Shown: piece after piece, positions 1-12,559 of the stretch
Position numbering within the stretch: position 1 is the stretch's first letter
Layout: each line of letters begins with the position of its first letter
NCBI GenBank assembly: GCA_029531795.1
Contig: JAPEIS010000007.1
Span: forward strand, 2,294,001 to 2,358,000
Length of the DNA: 64,000 bases
From: Sclerotinia nivalis
Lineage: Eukaryota > Ascomycota > Leotiomycetes > Helotiales > Sclerotiniaceae
Reading direction: 5' to 3'
Program-made: the position numbers and the translations under genes
Notes under the pieces: generated by a model
The model's input: the letters and a program-made list of their open reading frames with translations, nothing else
Told to the model about the DNA's origin: nothing
The model's database searches: none

Positions 1-1782
1 AGTGAGCGCTTGAAGATTTATCTGATTCGCTTCTTATGTTACGACGCTTCTCGGCAATACTCGGGAGGGAATAGTTGATTTAGGATAGCCATTTCTCCTG
101 GGATCGGTAATAAACTGATACCTGTCCTTTTTCTCGTGGTAAATTTGATGATCTTGTTGGATAATATAGGCGCCACTTTGTAGCATCAGACGAATGGCTA
201 GGATATAAGATCAGAGAGGGTGGGATAAAAGATAATGTCTTTCTATGTATAAAACTCAACGTGCCATATTGGAGCTTAAGTGCATTGTGCCTGACAATTT
301 TCTGATGCCAAATCAGGTTGTACACACAAACATCAGAGTGGCTGTGTATGTATGTATGATGCTGCCTGCAGTGATATGTATGTAGCCTTTCGAGTCCAAG
401 CGAAAGATGTTCGATGCAGGAAGCTCTGGGTTACCTTACCTAACTCCTCATTGACTACGGCATTGGACAGCCTTTCGATATCGATATTACCTACTTTGGC
501 ACACTGGACAGTAACTTAGCTATTCGAGTACCTAGCCATTATTTTGTAGGCGGATTAAATCTCTCCTCTCGTTTCAGCAGTGTAGCAGGTCAATCTTCTA
601 GAGAACTCATTGGTCCATATTAACAGTACATAAGATATACATTGGCCGATGGCGTCTGGACTTGTTACCGTAGTATCGGAATTGAAGAGTTGTGCTCGAT
701 AAGTAAAATGAAGATTGAAGATATTGGATTAATATGGCCATGTGATGAAAGCCTTTGAGTGATACATATTACAGTACAACTTGAGGAGTACAAGAGAAAG
801 GACAGGCCAAAAGACCCGAAGCCACCGAAGAGTTATTGGTTTCGTGTACTCCGTATTATACAACGACCAACCTGATGATGTAATCTTACATCGGCGATAC
901 CTTCAAGCAATCAATATTGTACTATCCCTAGAACATTCCCAGGGCAGTTGACTTGTAGCTCTCTCTATTAACATCTCTGGTAGATGGATAAAAACTGGAA
1001 TAAAGCGAATAATACCTTACATCAGGAATAATTCTCTTTATTTTATTTTGCCTGGGCTACCTTCGTTATCTCAAAATATTGTTGATTCGTCAAATTAAGA
1101 GATGCCGAGGTGGTGTTGTGTGTGGTGATATGAGTCGTGAGAAGATGGGATCAGTGATGACAGACTCCTATGATGGAACACGTAAGATTTCAGATAGCGA
1201 GACAATACTATTCTTTTCAAATTGAGTTTTAAATCCCTCTCCTATTGGTCCTTCATACATTTCTATGTGTCCCTCGTCATCTTAATATTTGATCATATCA
1301 GTTATAGCTCCAAAAAGCTTAGACATCAATTAATTTATCTATTTATAACTTCTAGAAGGCTAAACTTAAACTCGTCCGCCGAAAACGACCCCTCAACCAT
1401 CGGTAGTTGCAGACGCTATTATTTACCATCTCCCCCAATACTCCAAATCACAATACATTCACTGGCTCCTTTAACTCTTTGTTCAATAAAACAACCAAAT
1501 ATCATCCCAGCATATCATATCATCACTTTTACTCGTCATCAGGCTGTGCCTTTAGGATCCACAAACAGCCACTCAGTCATAAAGAAATCTCGGCACCCAA
1601 TACATAACCCAGACTCTAGGATTAGTGCGGCTGCAACTAATAAGCCAAGTCCCGCAACTGCTACAGAAGCTGTACGAATACGAAATAAACTTCTACTTGG
1701 GTGATTCAACGCCCAGCATACAACTTTAATTACTTGCGCCTCCATCAAAGTCAGCTATTTTACTATGCGATGATCAACGAAG
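1..1782. other. Left-edge intergenic region and 5' leader of the Zn2Cys6 gene
   Basis: No reading frame here looks like a conserved protein. The first 1.2 kb is mixed-composition, AT-leaning DNA with short TGTA/TATG runs near 345-385. A 160-codon open frame at 1222-1704 has low-complexity Ser/His/Ile/Pro composition and no recognisable domain. It lies directly upstream of the regulator's start codon and is more likely promoter or transcribed leader than a gene. Confidence 0.6.
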
Positions 1783-4723
1783 ATGGATTCTATGCACCAT
1801 GACAACAATGCTTTTATGCCCCAGATATCGGCACCACCCTTGATGAACCCCCCGCCTCAAATATTCGGGGCTTACAATGCAGAAGGTTTACCGATATCTT
1901 CGGCAATACCAGATTTGACGGGTCCGCTTTTCGGTGATGGAACCCTTCTCGATGAAAGCAATGAGGCAAAGCGGAGGAGGATAGCGAGGGTAGGATTCAA
2001 CGTTCTGCGAAGGGATCTGGACAGGAAGCTGACGACGGCAGGCTTGTGACATGTGCCGGAAGAAGAAGATCAAGTGCGATGGAAAGTTACCAGCTTGTAC
2101 GCATTGCATCAACTATAAAACAGAATGTATTTTTACACAGGTCGAGAAGAAGAGGAACCCGCCAAAAGGGTGAGAAATCTAGGTGAACGATCAGTATTAT
2201 GGCCGCTGATTTCTGGGTAGTGCGAAATATATCGAGGGCCTCGAGAATCGTCTAGGTCGCATGGAAAGTTTGTTAAAGTTATCTGGTTTGTCCCATCAAT
2301 TCAGGCATATTCAGATGTTCAATGATTGACGGATAGTATTTAAGGTCTCCTCAGCGAAGAAGATGGTGGGCGAACGGATCTGGGAACGTTGGAGAAAATA
2401 TTACAGGAAAAGAACCTTTCGCGCAGAGCATCTGCTGCCCCTGGTTCAATTGCAACTTCCCCAGTGCAAAGTACTCCAGGTGGCCCGGTTGATGTAAATG
2501 GATCGACCCCTCGGAGTACCATAGCATCTCCAGAACCAAGCAAAGACTCCGAGAAGCGTAATAGTAAAGACGGTCGAAATGGGGAGAGCGAGGAAAAAGA
2601 GGAGCCAGTCGAGGCGCTTTCAGATATGATGTGCTCCTTAGTCACAAACAACTGCGGAGAAACTCGATATATAGGTATGAAATGTTGCTGGGTGGGAAGG
2701 ACTTTGCTGACAAATTTAGGATCATCTTCTGGATTCTCCATATTCTCGCCTAAAGGTATCTCATGGGTCAACGAGAAAACAGGCGACTCATCCTTTCAGG
2801 AAATGATTTCATCCGCTTCTGTGGACGACAATAAGATGATGTATTGGAAACCAGAAGTATTCTCGGATTTGTTTGCACGTCCAGTATGGAGGCGACTTCC
2901 CCCTAAAAACGAGTGCGTGTCTTTGCTCAAGGACTTTTTCGAGAATTTTAACTGCATGTTTCCCCTTTTCCACCAACCTACGTTCATGCATCTAGTCGAT
3001 CGACAATATTCAAGTGACCCCTATGAAGGCTCCGGATGGTGGGCAAGTCTCAACTGTGCACTTGCCATCGCTCATCGTCTTCGTGTTATGAGTCATCTCG
3101 TGCCACAAGAGGAAGATACAAAAGCTTGGGGTTACCTTAAAAATGCCATGGGTGTTTTCACCGAGCTCACCATGCGGAACACTGATTTACTCAGTGTACA
3201 AGCATTGTTGGGAATGGCTTTGTTTATGCAGGGTACGCCTAATCCTCAGCCTTCGTTCTTTCTTGTAGCAGCCGCTATTCGTCTTTCACACAGCATTGGG
3301 CTGCATAAACGTGGGTCTGGCTTCAACCTCAATCCGGTGGAGATTGAGCAACGCAAACGTGTATTCTGGATAGGATACATGCTAGACAAAGACATCTGTT
3401 TGCGCTCGGGGAGACCTCCTGCACAGGACGACGATGATATGAATGTCGAACTACCGAGTGCCGACCCCGAAGATAACATTGGCAATATTCCTCTCGCCGA
3501 TGGGAAGGGAAAAGTTAACCTTTTCCGCTTAATGTGTGAATTTTCAACCATCGAGAGCAAGGTATACAAGCAGCTTTATTCGACTAAAGCTTCAAAACAA
3601 TCTGATGGAGAACTTCTAAACACCATAGGGGAGCTTGATTCTCAACTCGAAGAATGGAAAGATAGTATCCCAGTCGACTTCCGTCCAGAGCACGAAATCA
3701 AGGCTTCACATACTCCACTAATTCTTCACGTTGTCGTGCTTCATTTCGCCTACTATAATTGCCTCACTACAATTCATCGAATGTCTGTTCACCACGGATA
3801 CTGGACCAGCCGTCTTTCTAACTATGCCATCCAAGGACTGAATGCTAGGCCTCTAAATCCCCGTGTTTTTTCTTCGGCCGCATTGTGTGTGTCTGCTGCT
3901 CGCGCTTCCATACATCTCATTAAATATGTTCCTCAAGGCGACTTTGCTTGTGTCTGGTAAGTCAGACTTGCACGCTACTCAATTAAAAGCTAACATATTT
4001 AGGCTCATTCTCTATTTCCCCGTTTCTGCCCTTGTAACCCTCTTCGGCAATATTTTACAAAATCCTCAAGATCCTCGGGCACGTTCTGATGTGCGTCTTA
4101 TGAACCTTGTTGTTAACTTTCTTTCCATGTTGGGCACCGAGGAAGAAAATGGAGGTGTAAAACGTATGCTGGGGGTCTGCTCAGAATTTGAGAGAATAGC
4201 CAAAGTTGTTTTGGACAAAGCAGAAAAGGAAACATCTACAAGGAGAAAGCGCAAGAGTCATGATGATTCGGGTAAATCATCGCATATGCCCAGGGCTGGC
4301 CCACCACAGACTCCCATAAGCCATGCTCCAAATTCCATGCCTGGAGCGTTTTCTCCTAACTCGACGAACCATATGAATTTACAGAACGGCTTTAGTCCTT
4401 TGCAAGGTGCTTCTCCGAACTCAAACTGGCAACCAGATTTTGGTACTTCTGGAAATGATTTCATGGGACAAAATACTGCGACACCATTTGGAAGTGTTCA
4501 AGGTTTTACGAATGAAAATGAGTTCAACTCTCCACTCAATCCAAATGCTTTCCAACAACCTTTTGTCCCTCAGGATCTCTGGCAGATGCCAATGACCCTC
4601 GAGTGGGACTGGGCAGAGATGACCGGAGGCGTGTACCAAAGCTTCGAGAATGGTGTTGTGGGTGACCCTAATCTTCATATGAATAATAATGCACATCTAC
4701 AAAATCAAGGTGGGGGCTTGTAA
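1783..4723 (+). CDS. Zn(II)2Cys6 transcription factor with fungal-specific regulatory domain
   Basis: Predicted nuclear DNA-binding regulator. The model has six exons: 1783-1989, 2042-2169, 2221-2285, 2345-2674, 2720-3956 and 4003-4723, giving 895 residues. The binuclear zinc cluster spans the first intron junction, with Cys at about 71, 74, 81, 88, 91 and 98 (CX2CX6CX6CX2CX6C). It is followed by a Lys-Arg-rich linker and a short leucine-rich dimerisation helix ([14 protein letters not shown]). The middle section (about residues 270-560) matches the fungal-specific transcription factor domain, including the RKRVFW and GRPPA-like motifs. The C-terminal 200 residues are Asn/Pro/Ser/Gln-rich with a late acidic-aromatic patch, as in activation domains. 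The 45-nt intron at 2675-2719 has no stop and keeps frame, so it is easily missed; the surrounding sequence reads smoothly only when it is removed. The target genes cannot be told from sequence. Zinc cluster and start are firm; the specific subfamily is not assigned. Confidence 0.9.
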
Positions 4724-5351
4724 GCTATGGATTTTGGCGTTCTCATGAGGGAGGAAAATTGGAGGTAAAGGTGTTATTGGGCATGTGAGGGGTTGGAAGA
4801 GGCACAGATTATGGACTCATAAAGCAGTTGCTTTGCATGGTGATTATGGCGTTTCTCAAGAAAACTCATCCGGCTTGAAGATAATTACCTTTGTTTTCAA
4901 AAATTTCATTGGGAAGGGTGTAAACTGGTACTCTCCTCAGATTATGTTATGGCTTCAATATGCCTTAACCAATGTATTAATGACTTGCTATGGAACATTT
5001 ACACAAGATTGTACAATAATTTAAAACAACAATATGATATGGAATGATAGAGATCAAAATAATGAATTCAATGTTATTTATGATTTTAGTTGGGAAACAA
5101 GTCCGAGGTTCCAGATTGAATATATTTTTGAGTTTCGATACCAAAGTTGCGCTAGTGTTGTAATCAATCAAGCTTAATCGAGGCATCATCACTATATGAT
5201 TTGCCTCCCACCTCTAACTCCGACAACCATAAACCACCTCGAACATACTCTTAAATCCTCTCACATAGTGGTCAAAGTCACGGCAAATCATCCCTAGTGA
5301 CTCCAGACCACATTTATCTTCTGATTACCACACGAACAGCTCTAGCCAAGC
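4724..5351. other. Intergenic: 3' end of the regulator and Afg3 promoter
   Basis: AT-rich DNA of about 630 bp. Nothing gene-like is supported. The last 150 bp before 5352 is C/A-rich, as is common in fungal 5' leaders. Confidence 0.5.
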
Positions 5352-8098
5352 ATGACATCGATATTACGGCAATGCAGCTCTCTTGCTAGAATTTCTCAAA
5401 CCACCATCCAATCTGCCGCACGAAATTCTCTCCGTACATCATCGACTGCACCTTTGTTACGGTCGCGGATAGCTGCACAAAGGGCGCGCACATTCGTAAC
5501 CAAGCCACCAAAGCCAGACAAGAACACGAAGGAGGATGAGTCGGAGGTAGAGTCGAGAAAACAAAAATCATCGGAGCCACCCAGCAAACCCGCCCCTGGA
5601 ACGGAAAACCTCTACAATGGAAAAACGCCCTTATCTCCCTCGGAGAATGGCGCGGAGCCAAACGAGGAGCCACCGCTGGTGGAGGGCTATGTAAGATTGA
5701 CGGATGAGGAGATAAAGCAGCTAGAGCAAGTAATTGCTTCTATGCAATTTGGCAAAGGCCAGACCCAAGAATTGAGGAGATCTCTGCAGGCGATACAAAA
5801 GTCAGGGGTGCCATCCGAACTGAGAGACCTGATGCAAGAGGTGAAGGGCAGACCGATGACTTTGACGGAGGCTGCAAAATTTACAAAACTGGTGCTGCAA
5901 ATGGCGTGGTCCGCTGCCAAGGTCCAGTCACAAGGAACAAATTTCAACTCAAACGAGCCAAGATCTTCTGCGGATAGTAATAAAGGGGGCCAGAGGCAGG
6001 ATCAGGGTAACAAGCAGGGCAACAAGAAGGGGAACCAGCAGGAAGGGTTCAATTTTGGCAACCCATCGGATATGAAACTTGATACCACAACCTTATTGAT
6101 TGGATCTTTTGCAACGTACTTCTTATGGCAGACACTTTTCCCGGGCACTAACAAGAAGGATATCACCTTCCAGGAATTCCGAAACAATTTCCTTGATAAG
6201 GGGTTGGTTAAGAGATTGACTGTGGTTAACAAGCAGGAGGTTCGAGTTGATCTCCATACCGAAGCGACTGCAGCGATGTATCCCGATTCCCCAGCCAGTG
6301 ATCCCAACTTCCATTACTATTTCTCCATAGGCTCTCCGGAAGGGTTTGAGCAGCGAATGGAACAAGCACAAAATGATCTAGGAATACCTGTTTCTGAAAG
6401 GATACCAATTGGTTACGCGAGTGATGGGGATACATGGGCTCTTATCTACTCTTTTGGTCCTACGCTCTTATTCATAGGTGCTATTTTCTACATGTCAAGA
6501 CGAGCTTCAGCAGGTGCTGGAGGTCAGAGTGGCATTTTTGGAATGGGAAAGAGTCGAGCAAAGCAGTTCAATCACGAGACTGATGTAAAGGTTAAATTTA
6601 AGGATGTCGCCGGTATGGATGAAGCGAAGCTGGAAATTATGGAGTTTGTCTCCTTCTTAAAGACACCGGAGCAATTTCAGCGTTTAGGTGCTAAAATTCC
6701 TCGCGGTGCTATTTTGTCTGGTCCACCAGGTACTGGTAAAACATTACTAGCAAAGGCAACAGCTGGTGAATCTCAAGTACCATTCTTTAGTGTCAGTGGT
6801 TCCGAGTTCGTGGAGATGTTCGTTGGTGTTGGAGCATCGAGAGTCCGGGACCTCTTCGCCATGGCAAGAAAAAGTACTCCATGTATCATATTCATTGATG
6901 AGATCGATGCTATTGGAAAGTCTCGTGGCAAGTCTGGCGGATTCTCCGGAGGTGGAAACGATGAACGGGAAGCTACACTCAATCAAATTTTGACTGAGAT
7001 GGATGGTTTCAACACGACTGAGCAAATTGTTGTTCTTGCTGGTACCAACAGACCCGACGTACTTGACAAGGCTCTTATGCGACCTGGTCGTTTTGATAGA
7101 CACATCTCTATCGACAGGCCGACCATGGATGGTAGGAGGCAGATCTTCAAGGTTCACTTAGGCAAGATTGTCACCAATGAGAATATTGAATACCTGACTG
7201 GACGATTGTCTGCCTTGACTCCTGGGTTCTCTGGTGCTGACATTGCCAACTGTGTCAATGAAGCTGCCCTGATTGGTGAGTCAATCCCTCTTCAATTTTA
7301 CTACTAGTGTTAACGTAAATAGCTGCCCGAACAAAGGCCACATCTGTCGCCATGGCACATTTTGAACAAGCCATTGAGCGTGTGATTGGTGGTCTTGAGA
7401 AGAAATCTCTTGTTCTATCACCGGAAGAGAAGAAGACAGTCGCTTATCACGAGGCCGGCCATGCCATTTGCGGTTGGTACTTCAAGTGGGCTGATCCACT
7501 TCTCAAGGTTTCGATCATCCCTCGTGGTCAAGGCGCCCTTGGATACGCACAATACCTTCCTGCTGGTGACACTTACCTCATGAACGTAAATCAACTTATG
7601 GATCGTATGGCTATGACTCTTGGTGGACGTGTATCCGAAGAACTTCACTTCGAAACTGTCACCAGTGGTGCTAGCGACGACTTCAACAAAGTTACTCGTA
7701 TGGCTACTGCTATGGTAACCAAATGGGGCATGTCAAAAAAGCTCGGCCCTCTCCATTTCGAGACTGATAGAGAAAATCAACTCATGAAACCTTTTGCCGA
7801 ATCCACAGCTCAAATTATCGATCAAGAGGTTCGACGCATTGTCGATGAAGCATATGACAAATGTAGAAATTTACTGGTGGAGAAGAAGGCGGAAGTGGGG
7901 ATTATTGCAGAGGAACTCTTAGCTAAGGAAGTACTGGGTAGAGATGATATGGTGAGGTTGCTGGGACCCAGACCCTTTGATGAGAACAAGGATTTTGTTA
8001 AGTACTTTGGTGGAGGATCATTTGGAAAGAGTGCACCACCACCACCAGCAACTGAGAGTACAGATTCGCCTACTGAGGATCCTAGTCCTCTTGCCTAA
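5352..8098 (+). CDS. AFG3: Mitochondrial inner-membrane m-AAA protease subunit Afg3
   Basis: ATP-dependent zinc metalloprotease that degrades misfolded inner-membrane proteins and processes mitochondrial precursors; in yeast it forms a hetero-oligomer with Yta12. There are two exons, 5352-7275 and 7323-8098 (899 residues). The N-terminus is rich in Arg, Ser, Ala and Thr with almost no acids, as expected of a mitochondrial presequence. Two membrane segments lie near residues 246-262 and 363-382, flanking the intermembrane-space domain. The AAA domain follows, with Walker A GPPGTGKT at 457-464 and Walker B FIDEID at about 514-519, then the zinc-binding HEAGH at 684-688. The tail is Pro/Ser-rich. 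Motif wording around HEAGH and GPRPF favours Afg3 over Yta12. The basic Gln/Asn/Gly-rich stretch near residues 205-235 is lineage-specific. Confidence 0.96.
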
Positions 8099-9289
8099 GG
8101 ATAGCCATAAAGAATAAATCATTACAGGGGAGGAGAGTATTGGGGAAGGACCGGGAAGGACCGGGGATTTGTACAGGATGGTTCATTCATCAATAAACTA
8201 TCCTATTTTACGGATAGTGGAAAGGGGCGACTCCGGGGTGGAGAGAGGGGATATCAAAGCATGCCCGACGAATGGCGGGTAAATGCAAGAAAGCTAAGAT
8301 TAAGGCAAAAAACAACATCACTCTCCTACTCTGTTTTGTGAAATAGCATTTTGTTGCGAGGATTTACTTAGAAGGACTTGGCTGGAATCGGCTGAGATGA
8401 ATCATGAATTGCATCTGCGCTTTTGAATGTTTCTTTTGGGGGGGGAGGTAGGGGGTTGAGATGAGATGAATGGAGGATAGTCGCTGTGCAGTGTATTATA
8501 TATGTGTTAAAATGAATATTATGGAATGTGTATTACTTTATTTGTTATATATGTATTATGTGAGAAACTCAGAGAAGTGAGGAATTGTAAGATTACTATT
8601 AATGCTTGAAATTTCTTGTGTTTGATTTGGTTTGATTCAAGGCAGTATATTATAGTATAGCATTGTATATAGTATTGAATAGTATAATATAGTATTTCTA
8701 CGCTTCACCTCCTTTTCGTGTGTAGGTAGGTTTTACTTTTTTATATGCTTTTTGCGCGGGAGATTTATGGATGGATGAAAGATTTGCGGGATTAGGTTAG
8801 ATTGGATTGTGATAGAGCTGATTGTCTTCTAGAACCGGAAATGCAAATCGAAGATAATTATGATTATGATTATTATTATGATTGTTCTATTTTTGATAAT
8901 TTTGAGGAGTATTTTATTTTTCTGGGTTTTTTCCCCTTCTTTTGCTTGGAAGTTATTGAAGAAAGAAGAAAAAAAAAAAAGGAAAAAAAAAAAAAGTCGG
9001 TGTTAGATAGTGTGGTATTTGGTGAAGAGGTGAGGGGGTGAAGGGGGATGGGTTTGTTATTTGCTTTACATATTCCCTCCACTCGAATCAAATCCGACAT
9101 TCCATTCTTTTCCTCCAATTACTTCCCGCCCCATAACCTCACTAAATTCAAGTTCGTATTTACCTCTCATATCTACCTCCACTCGCCTCTCCGATTCCCA
9201 CACATCATACAAGTGCGATGTGTACAAGTCCTCCTATGCTTTCTGCCATCCATTCTAGAATTCTTCAGGAGATTGAGAGCATCAATTCC
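8099..9289. other. Low-complexity, AT-rich intergenic region
   Basis: The region holds repeated TATAGTAT words (about 8640-8700), a GATTAT/TATTAT run (about 8855-8880), two poly-A tracts inside a purine-rich stretch (8963-8996), and a pyrimidine-rich stretch after 9070. Small open frames here reflect low complexity, not genes. It is the common 3' space between two convergently transcribed genes. Confidence 0.55.
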
Positions 9290-9640
9290 TTACTTCTGTG
9301 CCTTACTCCCCTTAACAGTACCAGTACCAGTACCCTTGCGTTTCCTCGGAACACTATGCTCACTTAAAGAATATATTGACATACTAGTTCTCGAATAGGT
9401 GCGTGAACTTTCAATAATAGCGTCCGACTTCGACTCTTCATGATGCGTTTTCTCCCATGCTTCTTGTTGTTCATTGCGGAATTGTCTAAAGAGACTTAGA
9501 GCATCACGACGATCTTGCTCATCGTCTATAAATCCGTAATCGTGCATGAAGTCGTGGAAACCGTTGAGATAGCCCAAGTCTATTAGCCACTGGGTGTCTG
9601 ATTTTGTGTTGGGTGCGGGGGTTGGCTTCCGGGATGTCAT
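9290..9640 (-). CDS. Small hypothetical protein, 116 residues
   Basis: I do not recognise this protein. The frame has normal-looking composition: a mixed helical N-terminal part rich in Phe, His, Asp and Arg (LIDLGYLNGFHDFMHDYG then a charged helix with paired Arg and Glu), followed by a Ser/Thr-rich linker and a basic Lys/Arg/Gly/Thr tail with a GTGTGT run. There is no signal peptide or membrane segment. The ATG at 9640 is followed by a plausible coding bias, and the upstream DNA is stop-rich. Composition and isolation support a real single-exon gene, but a spurious frame is not excluded. Confidence 0.5.
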   Translation of the reverse strand: MTSRKPTPAPNTKSDTQWLIDLGYLNGFHDFMHDYGFIDDEQDRRDALSLFRQFRNEQQEAWEKTHHEESKSDAIIESSRTYSRTSMSIYSLSEHSVPRKRKGTGTGTVKGSKAQK

Positions 9641-10819
9641 ATTGTTTGGTGGAGAGGGAGATGTTGTAGACGGGAGATAGGGACTGATTTGGTTTGTTTT
9701 GTTGATGGTCTGCCGAATAGTTGACTGAGCAGCGCTTGGGGCTTGCTCTACATCGTCAAAGTTTCTGCTGCAGATATAATTCTTTTTAATTCAGAAAAGA
9801 GAGTGGTTTGTCTTCTGGTCACTAAGCATATTGGACAAAGAGCCATGAATGAAAGAAGCAAAGCTGGATAAACAAAACGTAGCTAGATAAAGAAATAAAC
9901 GGCTAATCTCATAATCCACCTGTAATTCTTTTTGTTCCTTACTAGTTTACTAGCAGCTTCCTTGGAGACGGAACATTTAAACAACAAAAGGAGCTCAAGC
10001 TTCCGAGTACACTTAATACGGACCGCCCCTCCGATGACACGGCATTGCTGATTTCACTTTCTTATATCCTTAACATTCCGATCAATTGAAAGTATTCAAG
10101 ACTACCCAACAGTAGTATGATGATAACAGAACGATACAGGTCTACTAGCACCTCTCTCCACCAATCTAACCCCTTTTGATACCTCATTTACTTAAAAGAG
10201 ATGACCTTCCAGTTAGGGCTGCAGATTGTAAATGCAGGCAGGTATCCGGACTCCGAAGTCTTTCATTGCATCACTCTAATCTTATCTTGCAGCACTGCGG
10301 TAGAAGGAAGAGGTTCATCCAGTATGTCGGATATCGAAAGACTTATGCTCGAGTATGATAAGGTTGATTGATACCCAGGCTTAAATACACTGGCATTCTC
10401 ACACTTGTAGTTCGTCTCCAACTATACATATACGATAGATAAGATTTCAACGTTGACTTAAAGACCTAAAACGGTCATGCATCTCGAACAGGAGGACTCG
10501 TTTGTTTAAGTAAGCATTGCGCCAAACCCATTTTGAATAATGTTCACCTTCATCGGGCGTCCAAGCTTTAAAGTTTAGTTGCAGACAGCTAAAACCAATG
10601 TTGATTGGTTCAAAACTTTAAATCTAAACGAAGTGGCTTGGCTTGGCCCCACCAGCCCCGACCATGGAGCGACCTCTTCCAACTGTTTATGTTTTGGGCC
10701 AGATTAAGAGAGCTTTGAACTTTCATCCGTCAACTTACTTTCATTTTTCATTCAACTTGAAGATCGAGGTTGAATACTTGATTGTATTCAACACGAAAAA
10801 GATTAACTTTTCCTTCAAG
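9641..10819. other. Intergenic region between divergent genes
   Basis: About 1.2 kb with no supported gene. Around 10566-10630 there are nested inverted words built on AACTTTAAA / TTTAAAGTTTA and a twice-used CAA(A/T)(A/C)..TTGATTGG-like word, a possible regulatory patch or decayed short repeat. The final 60 bp is the T/A-rich leader of the RRM gene. Confidence 0.4.
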
Positions 10820-12559
10820 ATGGCTTCCGATAATTCTATGGTAACTATTGAAAAGATCTATTTGGAGACTTTGCTGAGAAGGTAAAGTGATCTACTTTTT
10901 AACCCTGTACGAAATGTCTTAGCTGCGTGAAGCAATCATTAACCGTTTACCCCACAATAGAGCTCAATTCGTATGTCGATATCGATAGCTATTTGAGAGA
11001 AGGGATGAAGTTTCAAATACTTATTGTTTATGTGTAGCATACTTCGGAGAATAGTGATGTTACCACTTCTTACGATTCTGACAAGATCATAATCCCGAAG
11101 AAGGAACATAATGCGCTGGTAAGCAAGCATCTTACACATTGTGAATTTACATAAACCTCATCTAATACCCATATGTCAGATACAATCTGCTCGTGAATAT
11201 GGTATGCTACCCGTTTATTTATGAGGGATATTTACTATGATGGACCCGAGAGACTAACTCAATACTCCAGAGAATCTGCGACGCAACCTTTATAAAGGTG
11301 GTATTGCCGAGGAGACCTTGAATGTGAGTCTTTGGAGCTATGGCAGCATTCAAATACCTACCTATTCCTGTTTTCTAATATCGTTTCTCCAGATCTTGAT
11401 TAAGGATGACACGCTCGCTGATGAGAACGGTGGCTGTGAGAATGGAACCTCGACTATTCCTGCGACGCATGAAGATCACGATAACAGCACTGCCTTCATG
11501 ACACAAATTCCTCCTCCGTCAACTCAAGACGCCAATGGCCATCAAGCTTATACATATGGCACACCACGGAATAGCAGCACACTTCTTCCACGTCGTCCTC
11601 AGGACTATAAAGGCTTCCAAACTCATAACTTCCAGTATCAACAGTCCCCGAACCATTTGCATACGGATGGTTATGACGATCATTTTAATAGTCCAGATGG
11701 GATTGATACCTTCGATTTTGAGAGTGGAAATAATTCGCAGACCAGGTTTCAGCGTCCAACTTATGAAAAGTTTGCCCAGCGTACTGTACTATTGTTCAAT
11801 CTGCCAGATGGTACCACACATGCAGACATTTGTGATGCTGTTAGGGGAGGAATGCTGTTGGATATATACCTTCGCACTCATGATCATGCTGCCAGTGTAT
11901 CTTTCCTGGAACAGGCCCATGCCAATGAGTTCCTTCGCCATGTAAAGCGCAATGACTTGTATATTCGTTCAAAGAGAGTAGGTTCATCTAAATCTTTATC
12001 AGGACCCAGACAGTTGACGATAAATAGGTCGATATTCGATGGAGCGATAGGCAATTCATTTTACCCAATCATGTCGCAAATAAAGTAAGCATTGGAGCTA
12101 CTAGAAACCTCGTCATTCACAATTGCAACCCTAAGCATACCGAGAAAGTTATTCGGGATGATCTCGAGCATATCCATAATCTCGTCGTAATTAAGGTTGC
12201 GTTCAATGGTTCCAACGCTTTTATCTCGACAAATTCTGTTCATAATGCAATGTTTGCTCGCACTTGCATGATGAGTCGTAGGTATGTTGGGATCCAACCA
12301 TCACTTCGGAGCTCGCTAACTCTTCTCTAGCGCTTATAAAGGTTCAAAGATTGAATGGGATAACGATGAATGCGCAGCCCCACTGGCGAGACGTCCAAGT
12401 TTCCAATCCGACAATCCTCCTCCCAGCAAGAAGAAGGCTCCTTTGGTAAATCGGTTTCAACTTCTTAACATTGATAGGGAGGATGAATCGGAGTCAGATA
12501 CTGAAGGTATGGGCGTTTCGGTTATGCAGACGATTCCTCAAGTCGGACTTGTTATTTAA
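10820..12559 (+). CDS. RRM RNA-binding protein, Nrd1-like (negative regulator of differentiation family)
   Basis: Predicted RNA-binding protein of 431 residues. I place eight exons: 10820-10881, 10961-10970, 11038-11118, 11180-11201, 11271-11323, 11393-11977, 12028-12281 and 12331-12559; all phases close. The second exon is only 10 nt. The N-terminus holds a short helical segment ending in a LRRNLYKGG motif, then an Asn/Gln/His/Pro-rich linker. A first RRM lies at about 206-275 (RNP2-like VLLFNLP, RNP1-like AASVSFL) and a second at about 290-365 (NLVIHNC, AFISTNS). The C-terminus is Lys/Arg then acidic Ser/Glu. The family resemblance is to Schizosaccharomyces Nrd1, which restrains sexual differentiation by binding target mRNAs; that role is inferred. 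The alternative ATG at 10643 is rejected because the conserved N-terminus starts at 10820. Confidence 0.82.

Noticed and set aside
1222..1704. 160-codon open frame upstream of the Zn2Cys6 gene
   Set aside because: Low-complexity composition, no domain, overlaps another frame, and sits in the probable leader of the next gene.
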